Shown: positions 43,289-52,904 of the stretch, one piece after another
Layout of the letters: the number at the start of each line of letters is the position of its first letter
How positions within the stretch are numbered: position 1 is the stretch's first letter
NCBI GenBank assembly: GCA_947579605.1
Contig: OX388314.1
Coordinates: 26,422,000 to 26,485,999, forward strand
Source of the DNA: Athripsodes cinereus
Lineage: Eukaryota > Arthropoda > Insecta > Trichoptera > Leptoceridae
Length of the DNA: 64,000 nucleotides
Direction: 5' to 3'
The notes under the pieces: generated by a model
What the model was told of the DNA's origin: nothing
The model's database searches: none
The model's input: the letters and a program-made list of their open reading frames with translations, nothing else
Made by a program: the position numbers and the translations under genes

Positions 43289-43781
43289 GTTTTATGTTTT
43301 CAGCTACTATTTCTTCGACACCTATCCTCTTATATGGATTACTTATTATTTTCCAGGTTTATGTGATGAATATATTTTGTACTTACTTATTAAACTTATG
43401 TCGAACTTTTACCAATATTTGACTAGATTTTGCCGCTTTAAAATCATTGATAACAAAAAAAAATTAAAATATATAATCGATAACTCAAAAATTTGACGTT
43501 GTCATCGTGTCGTAATAAATAGTTTACAAATTTTGACGTAATGTTAGTGTGTTTGAATTTGTTGATTCCATAATCGCTAATTTTAAAATTATAAACATCA
43601 GGTTATTCTTGTGATGGTAGCTATTTAGGAAAATGGGTGTCGATTTATTTAAAACGAATGTATAAAATTATGTTACAAGTTTAACTTTCTATTGCATATG
43701 ATATATTTTTATTCAGTAAATGCTATGGCACGTATTATATCAACATGTTTTCATACTACAGCAGTGAACCATGCAGAGCAA

Positions 43782-44390
43782 TTAGCAAAAAAGTGAACAA
43801 GTAGTCGTATCTTCTAAGACTTTTTGAACAAAAGTTCTGAAATTATTATACGCAGCTTTTTGGTTTGCAGGGTTATATTTGTTATCAAACACAATAGTTG
43901 GTACAAAAGTCATTATAATTTTTGAAGTTCTTTGTTCATTGTCAGCCTCTAATCGAGTTCCTAATGCACCTTTGATACAAGATCTGATTGCTTTTTCGGT
44001 CAACCCTACATTTTTCACACAATCGTAACTTCTGGAAACGGCTGAAAGGGTACGAAACTCGCAGTCCATGTATTCAATTTGGGCATCCTGATTATGTCTC
44101 AGATAATATAAGACGCAGGATTGTAATTTATTTGCTGCGCAATCGGAAGAACCAAATTGGCACTTGATGATTCCATTCGGATGACGTTTGGATTTGCCCC
44201 ATGGAACGAACTCAACGCTGAGGCGGTTCTTGAAGTCTTTATAGACTGGGGTTAGTTGTTTGATTATAAATTTGATTGTATCACTACATCTGCTCGTGGT
44301 ATAGACTGTAAAGTGCAGTTTGTCTGCGTTGCAGTGCGTTTCTGAAGAAACAGCGAATATAAGAATTCCAGCTATAAATTTCACAATCAT
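43782..44390 (-). CDS. GILT-like secreted protein 5, active site CSDT
   Basis: 202 residues, single exon, third member of the tandem array. Signal peptide (IAGILIFAVSS), TTSRCSDT with about C35 kept and Thr in the second redox position, FVPWGKSKR, signature CQFGSSDCAANKLQSC (about 77-92), DCEFRTLSAVS, FVPTIVFDNKY. Near the C-terminus the conserved Phe-Cys of the paralogues (AFVCK, SFICK) is FVQK, so one fold cysteine is also gone, while the tail adds CSLFC. Upstream lie GTGATGAATTAAAG and TGTGACAAGT, shared with GILT-like 4 and 3, and an AT-rich TATATATTTATC that could act as a TATA box. Confidence 0.9.
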   Translation of the reverse strand: MIVKFIAGILIFAVSSETHCNADKLHFTVYTTSRCSDTIKFIIKQLTPVYKDFKNRLSVEFVPWGKSKRHPNGIIKCQFGSSDCAANKLQSCVLYYLRHNQDAQIEYMDCEFRTLSAVSRSYDCVKNVGLTEKAIRSCIKGALGTRLEADNEQRTSKIIMTFVPTIVFDNKYNPANQKAAYNNFRTFVQKVLEDTTTCSLFC

Positions 44391-44415
44391 TTTTAAATAT
44401 AAACTAATCTAGTCG

Positions 44416-44437
44416 CTTTAATTCATCACTTGTCACA
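44416..44437 (-). promoter_or_regulatory. GILT-like 5 upstream element shared with paralogues
   Basis: Two overlapping motifs: GTGATGAATTAAAG (44416-44429), also upstream of GILT-like 4, and TGTGACAAGT (44428-44437), also at 41088-41097, 36 bases upstream of GILT-like 3. The spacing of the second to the start codon is nearly equal in the two genes (38 and 36 bases). Confidence 0.45.
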
Positions 44438-44803
44438 TTGGTGATAAATATATATTTATTTTGTATTAATTATAAGTTTATTGTATCGATTTTTCAGGTA
44501 CATTTAAATAAATTGGTGACTATTGTTAGAAACTAATTTACGTTTTGTAATTGAATAGTACCTATAATGATAACGCCTTTGTTTATTTTAATGTAATGTC
44601 AAATTCCTGTCAAAGCAATATCAAAATGTTTGTCAATGGTTTGGTCGCATTGACTTTATGGCTTGCATGTTAAAAATTATAGGTAGGTATTTAAGACGAC
44701 TCTTCCTAATAATGCACAGTTCCTATAAAAGCGACATTAGGATGTAAGAAGTGTTGTGGGATGAGGTGACTCAGTTATTTTTAAATTTATTTACTACAAG
44801 TAC

Positions 44804-44960
44804 TCATCTCCTTCTCTTTTCTGCACGTTTTTAAGTGTCCTGTAGAAGGCAGGTGTTCGCAAATAAAAAAATTACATTTAAAATTCAGCGATGAGATTTG
44901 CCACACATCCTGAATGTCTTAATTTTTGTCGGCACGGAGAGGACAGTTTATCTCTTTTTG
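44804..44960 (+). repeat. SINE-like repeat, partial
   Basis: AGTGTCCTGTAGAAGGCAGG, AAATTCAGCGATGAGATTTG, CATCCTGAATGTCTTAA and GGCACGGAGAGGACAG match the 5' and central part of the family. The 3' part is missing. Confidence 0.6.
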
Positions 44961-45349
44961 TTAGTGATATATTACTTAGTACGATACAACAGTTGGAGTA
45001 ATAGTTATACCGTGATTATAATTATGTAAGTATGGGTGAAACAAAATATCTTGCAACACGTAATAAATTCTAGTGAAGCCAAACTAGTGTAATCCGCGCC
45101 TGATTAAAACTAGGTATTTGATTATTAATTATATGATTAATCATATAACTAAGTACTGTTTAGTTATAAAATTGTTTAGTAATAATACTAAATCTGATAT
45201 ATTTATGATAACGAATTGATTTACGAATATTTTAATAATGCTTCGTCAGGTTTCCAAGCCACAAAATTCTTACTGTGTGCATAATAGCGTGATAGATATG
45301 TCGCTGTTAGATAGTTGAATTAGCCAGTTAACTGAATAGCTGGCAGAGA

Positions 45350-45562
45350 CCTGAGGCCTGAGTCAATAACACACTTTCGCGTCACGTTCCCGCTCCGTTA
45401 GTGTTCGGGTGCAGACGAAGTTGCAAGCAAGTGTCAATTTTGTTGCTAAGATACACAATAGTTACAAAAATTAACACTTTGGCGCAACATCGTCTGCACC
45501 CGAACGCTAACGGAGCCGGAACGTGACGCGAAAGTGTGTTATTGACTCAGGACTCCTGAGGC
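45350..45562. mobile_element. MITE with inverted arms of about 70 bp and 8 bp target duplication
   Basis: CTGAGTCAATAACACACTTT at 45358 is repeated inverted, ending at 45550. The arms continue through CGCGTCACGTTCC and GTTCGGGTGCAGACG. CCTGAGGC stands at 45350-45357 and again at 45555-45562, an 8 bp duplication as made by hAT transposases. The right end carries four extra bases (GACT) outside the palindrome. Confidence 0.7.
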
Positions 45563-45633
45563 CGTAGACAAACCGCACTTACATAGCTATCACTACAACT
45601 GGCGAACTTTTTGACAATCTACCCACAGTGTAC

Positions 45634-46182
45634 CGTGTAATTAGTGATGTGAGAAGAGAAAATTCTCCAAAGAAATTTCTCGAGAACGAGAAATTTCTCC
45701 TCTGATGGAAGAGAAATTTCTCTCCATAATTTTTCTTAGTGGTATTATGACCTTTCGCCCAGTACACTTCGCAATCAACCTGATTGATCCAAAAATTTGA
45801 GGGGCTGATTAAGGCCCAAATCAGAGGTTATTAACACTTTTTACCATGTACGTAGGTACCTGCAATTTTTTTTTACTTAAATATGGGCATGTGGGGTGTC
45901 AAACGTCAAGATTTTTCATCAGTTATTAGCACTTTTTTCTATGTATGTACCTAACATTTTTTTGTTTCCATAATTAATTATTGTAGCCATATTGGTGATA
46001 AATTGTCTCAACATTTGTACATTATTGATTGATTGAATAAAGTATTTATTATTATTATACTGTTAAATAAAAAATAAAAAAAGTTCTCGGAAAATTCTCT
46101 ACTTCGAGAAATTTACCGAGAAATTTCTCGGTAAATTTCTCGAAAAATTATTTCTTGAGAATTCTACAATACTACGTGTAAT
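45634..46182. mobile_element. hAT-type non-autonomous element with perfect 8 bp target duplication
   Basis: The element is 45642-46174 (533 bp). CGTGTAAT at 45634-45641 is repeated exactly at 46175-46182. The ends are TAGTGATGTGAG and, inverted, TAGTATTGTAG. Next to each end lie palindromic GAGAAATTTCTC motifs in several copies. The middle is unrelated, with no transposase. Confidence 0.8.
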
Positions 46183-46554
46183 ATATTATTATGCGTTACT
46201 GTTGCGGTTATTGTCGAAAATTCGTTTGTAGTCAATCGCAAGGTACGGTTTGTCTAGGGGGTCTGGCCGGATTGTTTGACGCAACGTTTATCAATCGTCG
46301 CGCTACAGTGCCAAATAAAGAAACTAAATTTCAACAATTGAGCCAGTTTCGATCAGGCTGAGTGTTGAACGTTTAACGCTTCCTTGTCATTTAACGAAAC
46401 GGCTTGCAATTCAATTGAATACCGGCATTTAATTAATCGCCTAGCCATTTAGTTAACTGGTTAATCTAACTATCGGGCGGCGACAGGTAGGTAGGTACAT
46501 AGAAAAATTCAAAAAGTGTTAAACATATTTCAAATCGTAATAGTTGAATAGTTA

Positions 46555-46801
46555 TCCGTGGAGCATCTGGTAAAAAATTGATCTCCCACTCTTCTCCGTA
46601 AGTTTTCTAGTGTCCTGTAAGAGGCAGGTGTTCAAAAAATTAAGACATTTTACATCTTAAATTCAGCGATGAGGTTTGCTACTCATAGTGAATGTCTTGA
46701 TATTATATTGGCACGGAGAGGACAGCTTGCGTGTTTATTATATGCAGCTGATCTGCTGGCCACCCCACTTGTGGGATATGCCGTGATGGTATAGTAGTAG
46801 A
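46555..46801 (+). repeat. SINE-like repeat, near full-length copy
   Basis: From CCGTGGAGCATCTGG to GTGGGATATGCCGTGATGG and a TAGTAG tail, all blocks of the family in order. Confidence 0.75.
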
Positions 46802-46860
46802 ATAGTTGAATTAAGGATGTTAAATCTTTTATATTCTGTCCTTTTTAAGTGATGTTTCAC

Positions 46861-47051
46861 TATTTTCTGTAAGTTTTGAGTGCCTTGTAAAAGGAAGGTG
46901 TTCGTAAAGCATCACGTGTTCGACTACTACGATTTTATGATGAAATAAAGGTACTATTCATCCTCAATATTTCATTGGAATGCATGTTTATTATGAACAG
47001 TTAATCTGCTAGCTACTGCTTTGGTGATGGGTGAAGCTGTAATGGTATAAA
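46861..47051 (+). repeat. Diverged SINE-like copy, interrupted by the LINE
   Basis: GAGTGCCTTGTAAAAGGAAGG, then GGTGTTCGTAAAG, GCTAGCTACTGCTTTGG and AAGCTGTAATGGTATA represent the family in order. The LINE begins right after its TGGTATA end, so the LINE entered at or near the 3' tail of this copy. Confidence 0.5.
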
Positions 47052-47360
47052 ATTAAATGTTTTAGACTGGGTAAAGAGTTCAATAATAGACCACGTCCAA
47101 TTAAAGTAATATTAAGGCATTCTAATCATGTTAGTGAGATATTCAAAAATAGACATAATCTTCCATCAGATTGCAAAATTTATCGTGACCAAACTGTCAT
47201 TCAGAGAAACCATTATATGAAACTAAAGGAGGAATTAAATGCTCGAGTCCTTAATGGGGAGAATAACCTTATCATTAAATATATAAAAGGAATACCTAAA
47301 ATTATAAAATCGAATCTTTCAAAAAACTCACCTGTTACTACCAAAATATTCGCGGCATGA
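47043..47360 (+). pseudogene. LINE ORF1, C-terminal remnant
   Basis: Open from the stop at 47040 to a TGA at 47358-47360, about 106 codons. It contains RPRPIKVILRHSNHVSEIF and DQTVIQRNHYMKLKEELNAR, like the C-terminal domain of LINE ORF1 RNA-binding proteins. The N-terminal half is lost by 5' truncation. Its TGA overlaps the ORF2 ATG as ATGA. Confidence 0.75.
47321..47327 (+). promoter_or_regulatory. Candidate -1 ribosomal frameshift heptamer A AAA AAC
   Basis: In the ORF1 frame the codons are TCA AAA AAC, so A_AAA_AAC fits the X_XXY_YYZ rule exactly. A -1 slip enters the ORF2 frame, which is open from 47300, and adds the codons for CYYQNIRG before the ORF2 ATG. A possible stem lies downstream (GGCATG 47354-47359 with CATGCC 47389-47394, ACGAA with TTCGT inside). 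Its spacing of about 26 bases is longer than the usual 5-9. Confidence 0.45.
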
Positions 47361-50191
47361 AAACGAAACTTAGCGAGCTTCGTCAGGCCATGCCATCTTT
47401 CGGATATGATGTTATTCTTCTAACTGAAACTTGGCTGGACTCGAGTATTTGCTCTTCCGAACTTGGTTTTACCAATTTTAATTTATACAGACTTGACAGA
47501 AACTTGCACACGAGTAACAAATCGAGAGGTGGGGGAGTTTTGATTGCCGTGGATAAATCTTTTCCTAGTAAACAATTGTCTCTTAAATTTAAAAATATTG
47601 AGCAAATTTATGTAATGGTTAAGCTTCCACTGCATTCAGTCATCTTTGGATGTACATATATCCCTCCAAATTCTGATGTCACTTTATATAAAAAATATCA
47701 CGAAGAAATAGAACATATCAGATCTAAACACTTAGATAAAAAACTTATATTAGCTGGAGATTTTAATTTACCTGATTGCAGATGGGAAACTAGGAACGGA
47801 GGAGAGGACAATGAACGTCATTTAAACCTACAAATAGTAAATAACATAAACAATGATAAAGCGAATGAACTGGTAGACATGGCAAATTTTCTTGGTCTTC
47901 TACAACTAAACAAAATCACTAATAATCAAGACAAAACTCTTGATCTAATCTTCTCCTCCGATCCTGACATGACATCTGTAAGTAGTTCTTCCTCAATGTT
48001 ACTACCAGTTGACATCTACCATCCTCCTCTCGATATTGTGATGAGGTCTGAATTGTCTAACTTAAAAAATGATTCTATTACCATACAAAACTTCCACGGA
48101 GCCGATTATCTCGCCATAAATAATTTTTTGAAGGGCATGGATTTCTCATTCTTGTGTGATGAAAATGATTTGAACACTGTAATTGATCAATATTACAATA
48201 TTATTAACATATGCATTGATAAACATGTTCCAACGAAGAATATAAAACCATCTAGTTATCCCAAGTGGTTTAGCATTGATCTTAAAAAGCTAGTTTTAAA
48301 AAAGAAACTAGCTCACAAAAAATACAAAGAAACAGCCGATATCAATGATTATAATTCTTTCTCTAAACTGCGCAGCGAATGTTCTTCCCTGTCAAAAAAA
48401 TGCTACCAGCAACATGTAAATTCAATGGAAAAAAACATGCCCAGGGATTCTCAGGGTCTTTGGAAGTTTGTGAATGGGATGAGGGAAGATCGGGTTGAGA
48501 TACCTACTAATCTTTATTACAATAACCAGTACTCAAATTCACTACAGGAAGCGGTAAATCTCTTTGCCACATTTTTCCAGAATGTTTATGATCCTCCACA
48601 ACCACATACCGACTCCGATTTTTCCTCAGAGGTGTTCATTGACTTGCCCAAAATTGATATTACAATTGACGACGTTCGAAATGCGATCCTTGCTCTTGAT
48701 GCATCTAAATCAGCTGGTCCTGACTGTATCCCAAATGTTTTTATTGTGAATAGTGTAGATGTTTTGGCGAATCATTTACAAATAATTTTTAATCGATCAT
48801 TAACCTCTGGGATCTTTCCAAATACTTGGAAATCTGGGTTTGTAAGTCCAATATTTAAAAAAGGCGATAAATATCATATTGAGAACTATAGACCGATATG
48901 CATACTGTCAGCGATTCCCAAACTTTTCGAATCGATCATAGTTAATAAAATTAAGCATTGTATTAGTAAAATCATATCAACTCAACAGCACGGTTTTATT
49001 CATAAAAAGTCTACTCTTACAAATTTACTTACATACCAACATTACATTATGGATACCCTTTCTAAACGAGGTCAAGTCGATTCCATATACACTGACTTTT
49101 CAAAAGCTTTTGACAAGGTGTCTCATGACAGGCTATTATATAAACTGCGAGCATATGGAGTCGACGGAGTCTTCCATCGTTGGTTGGAAAGTTACCTCAA
49201 AGAAAGAACGTTGATAGTTAAGATTGGGAATTGCACCTCTGATCCTATTCAAGCATTTAGCGGTGTGCCACAGGGATCGCATTTGGGACCATTACTGTTT
49301 AATGTTTTTGTAAACGACATAGTCAAGATTTTCGGTGACATAGAAGTTTTGCTTTTCGCGGATGATTTGAAACTATATAAGACAATCAACAATACAGAGG
49401 ATTGTTTAATTCTACAGAGTAACTTAGACAATCTAAACAACTGGTGTATTCAAAATAGTCTTAACCTTAATGTCTCAAAGTGTCAGGTCATCCGATTTTA
49501 TAAAACAAGATCGTGCCTTGAATTTGACTATTCCATCAACAATGTTGCACTTGAAATTGTAACAAAATTAAAAGATCTCGGCATCACATTCACTGAAAAC
49601 TTGACTTTTAATATACATATTGAGGAAATTGTCGGCAAAGCAATGAGAGTTTTGGGCTTTGTTTTCAGATTGGCCGTCGATTTGAAGTTGATTCAGTCGT
49701 ATAGATTATTATTTGTATCCCTGGTGAGACCACTGATAGAGTACAACTCTCTAGTATGGTCTCCTAACTACGCTGTACATATAAACAGTATTGAAAGGGT
49801 TCAAAGGAAGTTTTTGAGATTAATCAATTATAAAATGGGTATACCACTGGAAAATATTGACTATCCTGCCTTGATGAGTGAGCTCGGTTTACTCAGTTTA
49901 CAAAATCGTAGAGAAATAGCCGACCTTAGTTTCCTTTATAAATTAATAAATGGCATAGTTGACTCCCCAGAGCTGCTCGGACTTATTCAGTTTCATGTCC
50001 CGACCCGATCTACCAGACAGACATCTCTGTTCCATGAGTATAATGCAAAAAACAATTATATGTTTCATTCTCCTATAGTTCGGATCCATCGTCTGGGTAA
50101 TCTGGTGGAGGGATATGCAGACATCATTGCCGATGGTTTCCTCAAATATAAATCTGACGTAATCAAACAATATAACCAAATGTTAAAATGA
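47357..50191 (+). CDS. LINE ORF2: APE-type endonuclease and reverse transcriptase
   Basis: 944 codons, no interruption. The endonuclease part shows ILLTETWLDS (about residues 20-29, catalytic Glu), SRGGGVLIAV, YIPPNS, LAGDFNLPDCRW and VDIYHPPLDI. The reverse transcriptase follows: KSAGPDCIPN, FKKGD...NYRPICILSA, QQHGFIHKKST, YTDFSKAFDKVSH, SGVPQGSHLGPLLF and the catalytic FADDLKLYK. The end (LGLLSLQNRREIADLSFLYK) is typical of CR1/Jockey-type elements. The first endonuclease strand with its Asn (YYQNIRG) is encoded upstream of the first ATG, in the overlap with ORF1. The proteins act together on the element's RNA in target-primed reverse transcription. Confidence 0.93.
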   Translation: MKTKLSELRQAMPSFGYDVILLTETWLDSSICSSELGFTNFNLYRLDRNLHTSNKSRGGGVLIAVDKSFPSKQLSLKFKNIEQIYVMVKLPLHSVIFGCTYIPPNSDVTLYKKYHEEIEHIRSKHLDKKLILAGDFNLPDCRWETRNGGEDNERHLNLQIVNNINNDKANELVDMANFLGLLQLNKITNNQDKTLDLIFSSDPDMTSVSSSSSMLLPVDIYHPPLDIVMRSELSNLKNDSITIQNFHGADYLAINNFLKGMDFSFLCDENDLNTVIDQYYNIINICIDKHVPTKNIKPSSYPKWFSIDLKKLVLKKKLAHKKYKETADINDYNSFSKLRSECSSLSKKCYQQHVNSMEKNMPRDSQGLWKFVNGMREDRVEIPTNLYYNNQYSNSLQEAVNLFATFFQNVYDPPQPHTDSDFSSEVFIDLPKIDITIDDVRNAILALDASKSAGPDCIPNVFIVNSVDVLANHLQIIFNRSLTSGIFPNTWKSGFVSPIFKKGDKYHIENYRPICILSAIPKLFESIIVNKIKHCISKIISTQQHGFIHKKSTLTNLLTYQHYIMDTLSKRGQVDSIYTDFSKAFDKVSHDRLLYKLRAYGVDGVFHRWLESYLKERTLIVKIGNCTSDPIQAFSGVPQGSHLGPLLFNVFVNDIVKIFGDIEVLLFADDLKLYKTINNTEDCLILQSNLDNLNNWCIQNSLNLNVSKCQVIRFYKTRSCLEFDYSINNVALEIVTKLKDLGITFTENLTFNIHIEEIVGKAMRVLGFVFRLAVDLKLIQSYRLLFVSLVRPLIEYNSLVWSPNYAVHINSIERVQRKFLRLINYKMGIPLENIDYPALMSELGLLSLQNRREIADLSFLYKLINGIVDSPELLGLIQFHVPTRSTRQTSLFHEYNAKNNYMFHSPIVRIHRLGNLVEGYADIIADGFLKYKSDVIKQYNQMLK

Positions 50192-50757
50192 CATTGGGCA
50201 ACTCGTTGATCATCTACCCATTTATGTTCAATATTTTATCGAGTGTTGTAAATTTTGAGTCAATCATTTAATCATACTTTCTATATCACTTTGACCTAAA
50301 TTAATCTGACTTAAAATCTTATTAAACAATGTTCCAATTATAATTTCTCTAATTAAAATGACTATTTGAATATTTTGGATTGACATATAATAATTATCTC
50401 ACTTACACTTATACCTGTTTGACATTAAATATTTATCCTCTTTTGACATTGAATTTTTAAGTATTATTGATTGACAAAAAATAATAATTATCTCATTACT
50501 AATTTTTTTACTTGTATGACTTTATATTTATGAATCCTCTACTTAAAATGACTTGTTTGAATATTTTATTTTGACATATTTATAAGAATTGTATTATATA
50601 CATTTATTTTACCAGTATTACTATTTTTGATTCGACACATTAATTGTAATTTTTTTGTCATGTTGTTGTTCTCTATTCTGATTTGATTGTAAACATGTTA
50701 AAGGCTAACGCCGTGAATATATGTAAATAAATAAATAAATAAAAAATAAATAAATAA
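50192..50757 (+). other. LINE 3' UTR and AAAT tail
   Basis: AT-rich with repeated short TGACATATAA-like phrases. It ends GTAAACATGTTAAAGGCTAA, CGCCGTGAA and a run of TAAA units (50725-50757). This end identifies other copies in the window. Confidence 0.75.
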
Positions 50758-50829
50758 ATGGAAACTTCCTATGTGTAATAAATGTTCAGAATATTTACTA
50801 TTTTTTTGTTTAACTGCATAAACTATAAA

Positions 50830-51415
50830 GTACAAAATATTCCCACTACGGTGGTTTTGGCTGGTCGGCCCTTCAGGCCTCCCCAATGGCCAGCCCGTGA
50901 GGATAATTTTGGTTTGAATGTGCGGATAAGTAGGAGTTAACGACTCCTGAGATATCCGGGTGTGTGGCCGCTAAATCTAGAGTGCTCCTTCGGGGCAGCA
51001 TTTCTCGCTTTAATGCGACATTAAATCCTGCTTGTGCATGTGTGTGTCGTTATGGAGATACATATCTCCAGGTAAGGCACGAGGTATGTGGCGGGCGCTG
51101 CCCTTTAAAAGAAAAGATACCCGGGTGTGAGGTGGGTTTTTCTTCAATTTTTAACTGAATTTGGGTACAACGTGCAGATGATAAAACCAAGCAGACATCT
51201 TGAGACTAATAATGTATTTAGCACATCCACGGATTACACATTGATAAACATAAAAATAATTTTCGCTAATAAACAAAAAACAACAAGTAAGTCAATAATA
51301 TGCTTTTCACACAAAACAATACAGGAGAGAACAAGAAAAGTTGTAGGTCAATTTGGTAAAGCTAAAATATTTATCGAAATGGAAAACATTTACAATTGAG
51401 ACATAAAAAATGTTC
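50830..51415. other. GC-richer unclassified stretch, probably retroelement-derived
   Basis: The base composition rises sharply (GGCTGGTCGGCCCTTCAGG, CCAGCCCGTGAGG, GCGGGCGCTGCCC) against the AT-rich surroundings and then falls off after 51150. It has no long frame. It could be the 5' or 3' UTR of an R1-like LINE (inference), since an R1-like coding fragment lies at 52500. Confidence 0.35.
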
Positions 51416-51499
51416 ACACATTTGATAATTGTTTTATAAAAAAAAACTGCCCCCCCCCCCTTTAATCGAAAATCTTGTCTAAAAATGCTCTTTTTTATA

Positions 51500-51620
51500 A
51501 AATAAAATAAAATAAATAAAATAAAATAAACTTTATTATGACAATAATAAGTACATTGTACAAAAGGCGGGTTTATTGCCAAATGGCAATTTCTGCCAAC
51601 CAACCTGATGTTTGAAAAAA
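51500..51620 (-). repeat. LINE 3' tail, minus strand
   Basis: Starts with AAATAAAATAAAATAAACTT, then CATTGTACAAAAGGCGGG, TTTATTGCCAAATGGCAATT and CTGCCAACCAACCTGATG, the reverse form of a common insect LINE 3' end. Confidence 0.5.
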
Positions 51621-51805
51621 AAAAAAATAAGAAAAATAATAAAGTACATGCCAGAACCATAGAAAAAAATACAAAATAATAAATAAATATACCCATACAA
51701 AAATATATATTTATGAATAAGATATTTATGAAAAATATATCTTTTTTATATATTTATGAAGTGTATTGATTGAGTTGACGTTAATTTTGTAAAACTCCAT
51801 TATAT

Positions 51806-52112
51806 TTTATATAACGAAAACAAACTTGGTTTCAGTTTAACTAAGTTTTGTTTATTAGTGGCCGGTTTCAATAACCTATCTATCCGTGACTGTCGATTGA
51901 AATCTATGATTTAAAATATAGAACACAATAGATTTCAATCGACAGTAGCGGATAGATAGATTATTGAAACCGGCCATAGATCAGCAACCAGGTATCGACT
52001 TATGACGTCATTGTCCCGAGTTTGACAATGATCTCGTAAGTCGAAATCTGGTAACTGATCTAATAAATAAAACATAGTAAAACTAAAAATAATTTTGTTT
52101 TCGTTATATCAA
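51806..52112. mobile_element. Nested fold-back elements
   Basis: There are three layers. The outer arms are ATATAACGAAAACAAAC at 51808 with GTTTTCGTTATAT at 52099. Inside is a compact MITE, 51861-51976, whose arms TGGCCGGTTTCAATAA and CTGTCGATTGAAATC are repeated inverted. To its right is a hairpin, AGATCAG...TCGACTTA with TAAGTCGA...CTGATCT (51978-52060). Confidence 0.7.
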
Positions 52113-52479
52113 AAAAAAAAAAATTATGAAGTTCTTATAAGGTTAGATAATCTATTTTTAGGAACGCTAATTTTTGCGTATTCAAGATACTAAATACGAT
52201 TCTAGACATAGATAGAAGACTTTGGTAGTAATTCCCCAGGTTCTAAAGAGTTCGCAATGTTGGATATGGTGTGAATATACCAAGTAGGTAGTTTGTATAA
52301 TGTAAGACTAATATATTCATGTGTCATTTATAAAGGAAAGTTTCCTTTGCTGGCTGGTGATTGGAACCACTTGTCTGAAATTGCGATCAAAGCGATCCAT
52401 CTTATTTTGCAGTGCCGTAACTGCACCAGAAATTCGTAGCATTTAAAAAGTAATCAATAACTTACTATAACTACTACAC

Positions 52480-52870
52480 CATCTCGGCATTTAGTGAGTA
52501 GACCAGCAGAAAGATGCATATACCGCACGGTGGAAGTGAATGATCCAGAACACACCTTGCGACAGATGGAGTCAAAAGCGAGAAGCTCTGAAGGTGGAGA
52601 TAGGTCGTTTTGGTGTGGATTCTATGGTCGACTCCATGTTGCACTCTCAGGAGACGTGGACTAAGGTGGCATGCTACATGGAGGATATAATGTTGCAAAA
52701 GGAGAAGGATGAGCGGCTGATAAAACAGGTGCATTAAAAAGGAGCATTTTGTGTTCCTGGGTAGACCCCAAGGTAGGAACCGGGCCGCAAAGAAGGGGGG
52801 GGGGGGGAAGGTTTAAGCCAGTTCAAGTCCGGCACTACCTGGTCTGAAAGGTTGGGTATCCATGACAGAT
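52480..52870 (+). pseudogene. R1-like LINE reverse transcriptase C-terminal fragment
   Basis: The plus strand reads PCDRWSQKREALKVEIGRFG and then TWTKVACYMEDIMLQKEKDE. This resembles the far C-terminus of R1-clade LINEs, where a CCHC-type EHTL...CPAW block precedes REALVAEIG and MLRKE. The EHTL part is in another frame just upstream (VNDPEHTLRQM), so a frameshift is present. A 14-base run of G lies at about 52793. Confidence 0.6.
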
Positions 52871-52904
52871 TTCCCTCCACAAAAAAGTAGAACAGCTGGT
52901 CTCA

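Larger units (their letters stand above)
47052..50757 (+). mobile_element. Non-LTR retrotransposon (Jockey/CR1 group), 5'-truncated
   Basis: The element keeps the last 106 codons of ORF1, an intact ORF2 and a 3' UTR of about 560 bp ending in AAAT/TAAA units. The 5' break lies within ORF1. No clear target-site duplication was found. An uninterrupted 944-codon ORF2 suggests a young insertion. Severely truncated relatives in the window share its 3' end (14985-15118, 36661-36840, 54918-54975). The exact clade (Jockey, CR1, Daphne/Kiri) cannot be settled by eye. Confidence 0.9.

Noticed and set aside
47357..50191. LTR retrotransposon or endogenous virus
   Set aside because: The protein has an APE-type endonuclease followed by a LINE reverse transcriptase, with no protease, integrase or envelope and no long terminal repeats.
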